Below are positions 32,341 through 50,200 of a DNA stretch of 64,000 bases, piece after piece. Position 1 is the first letter of the stretch, and each line of letters opens with the position of its first letter. The notes beneath the pieces were generated by a model. The model was not told the origin of the DNA. It did not search any database and saw only the letters and a list, made by a program, of their open reading frames with translations. Both the position numbers and the translations under genes were made by a program. Source of the stretch: Leptasterias polaris (Eukaryota > Echinodermata > Asteroidea > Forcipulatida > Asteriidae); the NCBI GenBank assembly GCA_037783415.1, contig JAZGTN010000023.1:64501-128500 (forward strand), in the 5' to 3' direction.

Positions 32341-33132
32341 CCTCGTCTGGGACCATTTCCCTACGCCCTTCTCCTTATAAGTTTCCCAACAGACCCCCTA
32401 CCCTCCCCGCCCACCCTACGCACACGCAGCGGCAGAGTTGTCACCCAGCCTCTCATCATCTATATTCACTTGTTACAATACCATTTCACATACGCAATTT
32501 GTGACTTTCCTGCTAAGTTGCACTTAACATTTCACTTCGAAGTTTTGTGGTTATGTAAAAATATATAAGTTTTTATGCCCCAAATTTGAATCTGAAAAAC
32601 TTTTCTGTCAGAAATGCATGCTTTTCGATTGTATATTTCTTATTAGGGATTATTCTTCCCGGCATATATACTTTTGTGGACATATTTACTCCTGATTTTC
32701 GGTGGTATCTCAAAACGCGACCACCTTTTGAAATGAAATTTTTCGCAGCTTTAGTTTTATTATTATAATTATCAACATTTATATAGGATTATAACAATCG
32801 AACGCCTCCAAAAACCAAATGTACGCTTTGCCTCTAAGCGTAATTTCTGCTGCTCGCGTTTGTTTGTTTTTATAATTTTTTTGTCTTTTCTTACTTTGTT
32901 TTCTATTATTCATCTTTTTGCTCTTATCTAGGTCCGTCTTTTTTTGTATTTCTATTTCTTATTGGTGTTTTTCTGTAAGGACCCCAATGGAAATAAGTAT
33001 AAGTTATTGGCTTTTGGGGCTATCCTTGGATGATTTTTTGTGCATTTTTTCTTTATTGTGTTCTATTTTGGTTTATCCTGATGTTGTGTATGGTTTTTTG
33101 CCATGTTCTTGCTGTATTTTATCCGAATATTA
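32341..33132. other. No gene; possible 3' part or LTR of the gypsy remnant
   Basis: T-rich DNA with TATATAAG near 32.56 kb. No second LTR copy is visible in the window, so I cannot delimit an LTR. Small open frames here lack recognisable domains. Confidence 0.35.

Positions 33133-33165
<33 letters not shown>
33133..33165 (+). repeat. (AATC)n microsatellite
   Basis: About eight uninterrupted AATC/ATCA units. Confidence 0.9.
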
Positions 33166-33166
<1 letters not shown>

Positions 33167-33231
33167 GCCAAAAAAGTGTCCGCCGCAAAATAGTTGTATT
33201 ACTAGGCCTTATAAGTCGCCGGCATGCAGAG

Positions 33232-33725
33232 CGCAGCATCGACTAGTCTTGGCCCAAGACGTCAGTGATCGATAGTGGATAGTGTACTGCAGCCTCGCTA
33301 CCATCAGCGCGCAGTATCACCCGATAGCTGCGCGTACGTCTCTAATCCCTGGAAGGGAAACACTAAAAATCAACGTCGATTAGCTCACCAAAAGTGACTG
33401 CTCTGCGTGCACGCCCCTTAAAAACTTTTGATCGCCCCTCCTATGCGCTTGTCGGGCGCTTAGTACGTGCGTGTAAAAATGCACGTATTTCGACGCAATA
33501 CATTTCAAATGAACCGTGTTTTTATATGGTCACCCTAAACTGCATACAGTTAAATGTATCACAAGATTAAAAACGAATGAGAGGGGGCAGTTGCTCTATG
33601 ATGACTTGTGCGTCCTTTGACAGCGCGCTCTGCGTAGTCTCTAACACAGAATGGATCAACCACAGGACTAATTAAAATATCCAATATATTTGGATATTTC
33701 CAGGGGGGGGGGCGGACACGGAAAA
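33232..33725. repeat. Dispersed repeat copy carrying the hAT empty site
   Basis: Direct counterpart of the 29.4-30.5 kb repeat without the hAT insertion. Its left part (TCTTGGCCCAAGACGTCAGT) is inverted relative to 34.89-34.92 kb. Its right part (TTTCCAGGGG... GCGGACACGG) is inverted relative to the poly-C region at 34.47-34.51 kb. The segment 33.23-34.93 kb may therefore be an old large inverted repeat. Confidence 0.5.
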
Positions 33726-34612
33726 AGAAAAAGGCGCCATCAACGTTGATACTCGTCTCATTCATGAGCCTGCCTTACATACATGCAGTCGAATCTCTGT
33801 TCATGCAGTCAGGTCGCAGCAATAAAGCGCTCTGATTGGTCCCAGGCTTACCAGGAAACGCAGCCTTTGTGTGTCACCCTGACTGCTCGGTATACCATAC
33901 CAACACACACAAACTCCGGACGCCGACTGGTCCACACATGAAACCGTTAACGGAAGTTACTATTTAATTCGAACGTTACATTTTGAAAATCATAAAAATC
34001 GATTGGGTAGAATGGGTGGATTTTGACCAAACAAAATCACAATGGTAGAAAACTATATATTTAAACAAGAACTTGAAAAATATCAGGGGTAGAATGGTTC
34101 AATTTTTCACTTTCGTCGCGTTTTGTGACACTGTTTTAGGGGTGTCGAAATTTTCGTTCAAAGCAATAATACATTGATTAACGGTATGGTGTTGTTGCCT
34201 GGCCATGCGCCTAATGTTGGAGCATAGAGCAAGGACTTGCTCTATGGTTGGAGGGACGAATGCATTTTTTAAATAGTCTTGTCTAGATATTTGTCAAATA
34301 TTTATTTTTATTCCACTCCAAAAACCTGACAAATAAACTATACATATATAATTGGTAAAATACTGCCTTACTTTTATCTAATTTAATCCATTCGTGTTAG
34401 TGTAAAAATTAAACACCCCTATTTTTGTAATGGTACGTTCACACAGCATCGGGGGAAAGAATTGCGCAATATCGTGTCCGCCCCCCCCCCCCCCCCCCCC
34501 TGGATATTTCAAAGTCACATTTAATTTCCAGGGGGGGATATGATCGAGCGATGCATTCTGGGGAAAAACAAAATGGCGCAGCGAGATCGTAAACCACTGG
34601 GAACGAGGTTTA

Positions 34613-34741
34613 GGCCGTGTCCGAAACGGCGACTTCGGCTACAGCTACGGCTAGGGTGCGCGCGTCTGCCTATCCTTCAACACTGACAGACGCGCTGATC
34701 TAGCCGTAGCTGTAGCCGAAGTCGCCAATTCGGACACGGCC
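34613..34741. repeat. Hairpin MITE (GGCCGTGTCCGAA type)
   Basis: The arms are GGCCGTGTCCGAA plus GGCGACTTCGGCTACAGC and their reverse complement, about 42 bp each with one or two mismatches, around a GC-rich loop of about 45 bp. Confidence 0.85.
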
Positions 34742-34742
34742 G

Positions 34743-34884
34743 TAGTGTACTGCGCTCGGTTACAACTCGTTATAGCGCGCCCTCTTGTGGCTTGAATTAA
34801 CCAACTTGACTAGCTCTCAGCTAGTCAAGTTGGTTAATTCAAGAGGGCGTGCTATAACGGGTTGTAACCGAGCGCAGTACACTA
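34743..34884. repeat. Near-perfect 142-bp hairpin
   Basis: The arms start TAGTGTACTGCGCTCGGTTA and end with its complement. The centre is GACTAGCTCTCAGCTAGTC, so the loop is only a few bases. It begins two bases after the preceding hairpin ends. Confidence 0.9.
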
Positions 34885-34934
34885 TCCTCTATCGATCACT
34901 GACGTCTTGGGCCAAGACTAAGCATCGACTGGCC

Positions 34935-36072
34935 GCGAATTTTTTTTTCCCAGCGCGGTAAAGGCCAAAAATTGCATACCTCGCTCCCATTGGCTGGGGT
35001 CCGTAACCATAAGCTTCATTACATTATACAATAGCAGCTGACATCACTTTTCGCAAGGCCAGTTTGCTACACAGTCTAGCAGCAGAATGTACGCGTCTGC
35101 GAGTTGCGAGTCAAAAAATAAATTATTTGTCGGTTGGTTTGCCACGGGTGTAGAGGGTCTCTGTTGCTGTAATTCGAAAAGTTAAATCAAACCGAAACAG
35201 TTTGAATAATATGATACAAAATATCCAAGCCCGTTTTGGCTAATTGCTGCCTTGTCCAACACGACTTGAAATGGATATTCTGGCTCTGTCGCATTTAATA
35301 TTATTATTATATAACTAAATAGGGTCTTTGTTATTATTATAATGGCAAATAATTAATTAGAATAAAAAAGAAACAAAACACACGATGTAAATGAGAAAAT
35401 AACAATGTTTACACAAGTCTTTGGAACAATAAAAAATGAGGAGAGTCAGGATAAGAATAGGAGATGTTCAATGGTTTCTTGAAGGGGGGGTATGTCTAGA
35501 TTTAGAAATGATGTCACAGAGGATCATTGACATATCATTTCCTAGAAAGTTGGATGAGGTAATGGTCAACACAGGGGAGTAATGGTCAGTACTGGGGGAC
35601 CTCGAGGTCATATGTGTGTGGTGTGTTTGCTGAGAAATGAGAGTGCTCGAAATGACGGAGTATGGGCCACCTGTTGACATGATGTTATGATTATTGGGGG
35701 AATAGTGAATTTTGTAGGGAAATCAGCCTTATTAACATTCAATTTATTGGCTTCAGTTTTGGATCATAATTAACCAAGTAATCCGTATTCAAAGAAGGAC
35801 GACGTCATCTACAATGAGACGTTTACACTCACAGTCCATGATCGCACCCTGAGTATTGTTTCAGGTAGGCCTAGATGTACTTAACACGTCCCGCGCAAAA
35901 GCAAATAGATCACGATAACGATGCACTGCATGCGCGTGCAGGTTGTGTAAAATGTACTATGTACAGGCGAACATGGAATGGCTTTTCAACATGAATAATT
36001 CAGCATCATCCAGCCAATGGGAAGCGAAAATGCAAATAGTGGCCTTTACCGCGCTGGGGAAAAAAAATTCGC
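34935..36072. mobile_element. TIR element, 1138 bp, GCGAATTTTTTTTTCC ends
   Basis: Terminal inverted repeats of about 65 bp, beginning GCGAATTTTTTTTTCCCAGC and continuing through GCGGTAAAGGCC and CCAATGGG/CCCATTGG. They are flanked by CGACTGGCC (34926-34934) and CGACTTGCC (36073-36081), a 9-bp duplication with one mismatch. A 9-bp duplication is most typical of Mutator-like elements, but I see no transposase. Confidence 0.7.
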
Positions 36073-36110
36073 CGACTTGCCCAGGATGCTCCACAGAGCC
36101 TAGCCCGGCC

Positions 36111-36459
36111 GCGTATTTTTTTTTCCAAGGACGAACGTGGGCTATTAACATAAAATGGGCGTGTTTGACCGTAAAATACCCTCGCGCATGCGTACTCGTT
36201 TTAATGTATTTAATGTCTAACCCTAACCCTAACCCTAATCCTAACCCTAACCCTTACCCTAACCCCTTCCCAACCCTATCCCATTCCCAACCCTATCCCA
36301 TCCCAAAATATTTTATCGGGCAATCAAGACTCAGCAAGCCGCGACTGTATTTCAACCCACAACTATTACGTCCAAGTACGCATGTGCAAGGGGAATTGTA
36401 AAGTTTACTACGCCCATTTATGTTAATTGCCCACGTTCGTCCTGGAAAAAAAAATACGC
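36111..36459. mobile_element. TIR element, 349 bp, GCGTATTTTTTTTTCC ends, 9-bp duplication
   Basis: Flanked by identical 9-bp AGCCCGGCC at 36102-36110 and 36460-36468. The TIRs are GCGTATTTTTTTTTCC... and ...GGAAAAAAAAATACGC and run about 70 bp inward (ACGAACGTGGGC / GCCCACGTTCGT). The ends resemble those of the 1138-bp element next to it, so the two probably share a transposase source. The loop contains the telomeric tract. Confidence 0.8.
36217..36265 (+). repeat. Interstitial telomere-type repeat (CCCTAA)n
   Basis: About eight CCCTAA units, the last ones degenerate (CCCTAATCC, CCCTTACCC), followed by decaying CCCAACCCTATCCCATT units to about 36300. CCCTAA/TTAGGG is the telomere unit of echinoderms, vertebrates and many other animals. 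Confidence 0.9.
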
Positions 36460-36809
36460 AGCCCGGCCGCGCCGCGCCGGTTGGCAAGATTGGGATCATT
36501 CCAAGATGGCTGCTCCCAGTTCACATCTAGGAAAGTAATTCGGAGTATATGGATTTGAAGCATTGCATGGTGAGGTATCAATGTACATTTGTTTATATCC
36601 ACTTTTTAAGTAGATTTTGTTCTTTGAGAACTTGTCTTGCTTTTTATTCTACTGCCGCCAGGCCGCGGAGTTCGGAATTCGGGAGACTTTGGGAGACTTC
36701 TCAGTTCTGAAAAGGGGACTTCTCGTATTCGTAATTAACTACACCGCCGCGCCGCGGAGTGGGTTTAACCAGAGCAAGGACAGACTCTATTGTTTAACTT
36801 CTACTACTT

Positions 36810-36860
36810 CTGGGTCTCAACGTTTCGACTAGCTTGCTCTATAGTCATCGTCAGGTGTGT
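36810..36860 (-). ncRNA. Hammerhead-ribozyme-like core in a Penelope-type repeat end
   Basis: On the minus strand CTGACGA (36848-36854) is followed by a possible 5-bp helix GACTA/TAGTC with a 10-nt loop, and then GAAA (36823-36826). These match the conserved CUGANGA - stem II - GAAA core of hammerhead ribozymes. Penelope-like retroelements are known to carry hammerheads near their ends, with flanking sequence much like this one. I could not convincingly pair stems I and III, so activity is uncertain. Confidence 0.5.
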
Positions 36861-36972
36861 AAGACATGTTGGTCCATCTAGTATGGGGGGGGGGGGGGGG
36901 GGGTCCTATAGGGGTTCAAAGGTTTCAGTGTAGAGTCACTGCTCTGTTCATGCTGTGCTGATTGGTTCTTCC

Positions 36973-37710
36973 TACTCCTAGAACTATAAATGAGGTTCAT
37001 TCCGCTATCGTCTCCATTACCCTCATAGAGTGACATGTACAAAATCCTATTCGAAACTTTTTTCCCTTCACGTTTCTGCACCTACAGTTAATTTCCCAAA
37101 CCGGATCTCGCCAAAATTAGGCTCTATGTGTTCCTTATACTCTCATCGAGGTCGGGTTGGGTCCAGAAAATCCACTCCGCAAAACAAAAGTTGCAAAAAG
37201 TGATAAATTCTCACCGTTTTCAGAATCCTCGCCTTCCGTTAACAAAATGGCCGCCGTTGAAATTTTTGAGCTGGTAATGCTGCGTGCTACGCTGGTAACA
37301 AATCCAATGGTTCACGTATACAATCTTAGGCGCAATGCTGGTCCACAACAACCAATGTTCTGTATCATACGTGAATTGTTGATAATCGTTACCAGCGTAG
37401 CGCGCAGCATTACCAGCTCAAAAATTTCAACGGCGGCCATTTTGTTAACGGAAGGCGAGGATTCTGAAAACGGTGAGAATTTATCACTTTTTGCAACTTT
37501 TGTTTTGCGGAGTGGATTTTCTGGACCCAACCCGACCTCGATGAGAGTATAAGAAACACATAGAGCCTAATTTTGGCGAGATCCGGTTTGGGAAATTAAC
37601 TGTAGGTGCAGAAACGTGAAGGGAAAAAAGTTTCGAATAGGATTTTGTACATGTCACTCTATGAGGGTAATGGAGACGATAGCGGAATGAACCTCATAGT
37701 TCTAGGAGTA
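36973..37710. mobile_element. 738-bp foldback element with perfect 9-bp duplication
   Basis: Bounded by GGTTCTTCC at 36964-36972 and 37711-37719. The ends are TACTCCTAGAACTAT and ATAGTTCTAGGAGTA. The two arms of about 330 bp are nearly exact reverse complements, leaving a central unique loop of about 80 bp (about 37303-37385). Because of the symmetry, the same peptide beginning MGPENPLRKTKVAKSD can be read from both strands, which shows it is not a gene. Confidence 0.85.
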
Positions 37711-37843
37711 GGTTCTTCCATCCTGAAAGTGAAAGGAGAATTAGAACTGTGGTGGTGGCTGGCCCAGGGTTTATAATGTGAGTGTTGCCCATTGTGTGAG
37801 AAAGCCCTGTGTAGTGGTGCGTGTCAGTAGACTGTGGGATGCC

Positions 37844-38292
37844 TACTCCTAGAACTAAGTATGAGGTTCGATCCGCTATCGTCTCCACTACCCTCATAGA
37901 CTAGAGTGACATGTACAAAAATCCTATTCGAAACCTTTTTGCCCTTCACGTTTACATGCCTACAGTTCTTTTGTGAAATCTGATATTGCCAAAATTAGGC
38001 TCTATGTTCTTTGTACTCCCATTAAGCGATAATAAGCGTTGCGCGGGTCCAAAAAATCCACTCCACCAAAAAAAGTTGCAAAAAATGATAAATTGACCGT
38101 TTTTCAGAATCCTCGCCTTCCGGTAACACGCGCACCTAGTCTTCACCTCAGCTTTTACATCCAGAAGTGGACTTTGCTGAGAAGTAGATTTAATTTGAAG
38201 CATACTCCTAGAACTAGGAGGTTCGTTCCCCTATCTTGCTATTGACCAGTTGTGGAGACAATCGCGGAATGAACCTCATAGTTCTAGGAGTA
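37844..38292. repeat. Second copy of the TACTCCTAG foldback family (deleted)
   Basis: Starts TACTCCTAGAACTA and ends GTTCTAGGAGTA. The left arm is long (shared strings with the 36973 element include GTGACATGTACAAA and CCTCGCCTTCCGGTAAC). The right arm is reduced to about 85 bp, with another internal TACTCCTAGAAC at 38205. Confidence 0.7.
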
Positions 38293-38551
38293 CCTAAAAC
38301 AGTGCTTTTTTAACCATTAAAATGCATTGTTGGGTCCAATAGCTCGAACTATGTTTTTGTTACTCAGTTGACCAGATGTCCTACAAATCCAACTATTGGC
38401 ATAATTTAGCTGCATAATTTATGTACGTGGTTACCAGCACTTCCTGCAGTAACCACCATTATGCACTCATTGCTGTTTTCATAAACACAAGCCTCTTTTT
38501 TTTTACATCGCAGGTTTGATGATCGGGCAATAACCACAGTTAAAGCTTAGA
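38293..38551. other. Upstream of ALLC
   Basis: The first 260 bp upstream of the ALLC start codon. No TATA box or other promoter element is convincing. The foldback copy ends only about 260 bp from the ATG, so the proximal promoter lies between a mobile element and the gene or overlaps it. Confidence 0.4.
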
Positions 38552-46965
<8,414 letters not shown>

Positions 46966-47295
46966 GTAAGTGAAAAAAAGATCGTTCAAAGATTACATTT
47001 TGATAAGCAAGAACAATACTTCCTAAAACTTACAGGTTCGTACTATCTCATAATCCATAGCAATATTTGCTATATCTTTATTTTTTTAAAGAGCGTTTCA
47101 ATTCTGTTGTTTTCAATGAACACACAACCAATCTGTGTGGACCCATTAAATCCGGTTTTCAAAAAAGTGAAACCAACAAAACATAAGTAATTTTTTGTCA
47201 AGGATTATTTTTTTGCTGGTGAAATTATGTTTATTCATATGAGGGCAAAACAGCAATAATGTGGGATTTAATGGCCTTTTATTTCTCTTTTTCTT

Positions 47296-50200
47296 TGGAG
47301 GATTGGTAATCAGTCAGCTTTCAGATAAAAATATTTCTGGAGGATTTGCACTGGTGTGAAGTTTAGAATCAGTGAGCTTTTAGATGGAAAAGTTTTTCTG
47401 GAGGATTGGTACTGGTATGAACTTAAAAATCAGCAAACTTTCAGATGGAAATATTTCTCTTCAGGATTGGTACTGGTATGAACTTTAGAATCACCATACT
47501 TTTAGAGGGAAATATTTCTCATGAGGAATGGTACTGGTGTGAAGTTTGGAATCAGTGAGTTTTTAGATTGAAGTATTTCTGTTGAGGATTGGTACTGGTG
47601 TAAACAGCGAGCTTTCAGATGGAAACATTTCTCATGAGGATTTGTACTGGTATGAACTTTAGAATCAGTGAGCTTTCAGATGGAAACATTTCTCTGTAGG
47701 ATTGGTACTGGTATGAACTTAAGAATCAGTGAGCTCTCAGATAGAAATATTTCTCTGGAGGATTGGTACTGGTATGAACTTTAGAATCAGTGAGCTCTCA
47801 GATAGAAATATTTCTCTGGAGGATTGGTACTGGTATGAACTTTAGAATCAGTGAGCTTTCAGATGGAAACATTTCTCTGTAGGATTGGTACTGGTATGAA
47901 CTTTAGAATCAGTGAGCTTTCAGATGGAAATATTTCTCTGTAGGATTGGTACTGGTATGAACTTTAGAATCAGTGAGCTTTCAGATGGAAACATTTCTCA
48001 TGAGGATTGGTACTGGTATGAACTTTAGAATCAGTGAGCTCTCAGATAGAAATATTTCTCATGAGGATTGGTACTGGTATGAACTTTAGAATCAGTGAGC
48101 TTTCAGATGGAAACATTTCTCATGAGGATTGGTACTGGTATGAACTTTAGAATCAGTGAGCTCTCAGATAGAAATATTTCTCTGGAGGATTGGTACTGGT
48201 ATGAACTTTAGAATCAGTGAGCTCTCAGATAGAAATATTTCTCTGGAGGATTGGTACTGGTATGAACTTTAGAATCAGTGAGCTTTCAGATGGAAATATT
48301 TCTCATGAGGATTGGTACTGGTATGAACTTTAGAATCAGTGAGCTTTCAGATGGAAACATTTCTCATGAGGATTGGTACTGGTATGAACTTTAGAATCAG
48401 TGAGCTCTCAGATAGAAATATTTCTATGGAGGATTGGTACTGGTATGAACTTTAGAATCAGTGAGCTTTCAGATGGAAATATTTCTATGGAGGATTGGTA
48501 CTGGTATGAACTTTAGAATCAGTGAGCTCTCAGATAGAAATATTTCTATGGAGGATTGGTACTGGTATGAACTTTAGAATCAGTGAGCTTTCAGATGGAA
48601 ACATTTCTCTGTAGGATTGGTACTGGTATGAACTTTAGAATCAGTGAGCTCTCAGATAGAAATATTTCTCTGGAGGATTGGTACTGGTATGAACTTTAGA
48701 ATCAGTGAGCTTTCAGATGGAAATATTTCTCTGGAGGATTGGTACTGGTATGAACTTTAGAATCAGTGAGCTCTCAGATAGAAATATTTCTCTGGAGGAT
48801 TGGTACTGGTATGAACTTTAGAATCAGTGAGCTTTCAGATGGAAATATTTCTCTGTAGGATTGGTACTGGTATGAACTTTAGAATCAGTGAGCTCTCAGA
48901 TAGAAATATTTCTCTGGAGGATTGGTACTGGTATGAACTTTAGAATCAGTGAGCTCTCAGATAGAAATATTTCTCTGGAGGATTGGTACTGGTATGAACT
49001 TTAGAATCAGTGAGCTTTCAGATGGAAATATTTCTCTGGAGGATTGGTACTGGTATGAACTTTAGAATCAGTGAGCTCTCAGATAGAAATATTTCTCTGG
49101 AGGATTGGTACTGGTATGAACTTTAGAATCAGTGAGCTTTCAGATGGAAACATTTCTCATGAGGATTTGTACTGGTATGAACTTTAGAATCAGTGAGCTC
49201 TCAGATAGAAATATTTCTCATGAGGATTGGTACTGGTATGAACTTTAGAATCAGTGAGCTTTCAGATGGAAACATTTCTCATGAGGATTGGTACTGGTAT
49301 GAACTTTAGAATCAGTGAGCTCTCAGATAGAAATATTTCTCATGAGGATTGGTACTGGTATGAACTTTAGAATCAGTGAGCTTTCAGATGGAAACATTTC
49401 TCATGAGGATTGGTACTGGTATGAACTTTAGAATCAGTGAGCTCTCAGATAGAAATATTTCTCTGGAGGATTGGTACTGGTATGAACTTTAGAATCAGTG
49501 AGCTTTCAGATAGAAATATTTCTCTGTAGGATTGGTACTGGTATGAACTTTAGAATCAGTGAGCTCTCAGATAGAAATATTTCTCTGTAGGATTGGTACT
49601 GGTATGAACTTTAGAATCAGTGAGCTCTCAGATAGAAATATTTCTCTGTAGGATTGGTACTGGTATGAACTTTAGAATCAGTGAGCTTTCAGATGGAAAC
49701 ATTTCTCATGAGGATTGGTACTGGTATGAACTTTAGAATCAGTGAGCTTTCAGATGGAAATATTTCTCTGTAGGATTGGTACTGGTATGAACTTTAGAAT
49801 CAGTGAGCTCTCAGATAGAAATATTTCTCTGGAGGATTGGTACTGGTATGAACTTTAGAATCAGTGAGCTCTCAGATAGAAATATTTCTCTGGAGGATTG
49901 GTACTGGTATGAACTTTAGAATCAGTGAGCTCTCAGATAGAAATATTTCTCTGGAGGATTGGTACTGGTATGAACTTTAGAATCAGTGAGCTTTCAGATG
50001 GAAACATTTCTCTGTAGGATTGGTACTGGTATGAACTTTAGAATCAGTGAGCTTTCAGATGGAAATATTTCTCTGGAGGATTGGTACTGGTATGAACTTT
50101 AGAATCAGTGAGCTCTCAGATAGAAATATTTCTCTGTAGGATTGGTACTGGTATGAACTTTAGAATCAGTGAGCTTTCAGATGGAAACATTTCTCATGAG

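Noticed and set aside
34743..34884. Rho-independent terminator or microRNA precursor
   Set aside because: The genome is eukaryotic and there is no T tract in a transcript context. The near-perfect, loop-poor hairpin is better explained as a MITE.
35468..35680. 70-codon ORF on the minus strand
   Set aside because: It lies inside the 1138-bp TIR element and has no recognisable domain, so it is not a transposase.
37157..37552. ORF beginning MGPENPLRKTKVAKSD on plus and minus strands
   Set aside because: It is read identically from both arms of a foldback element.
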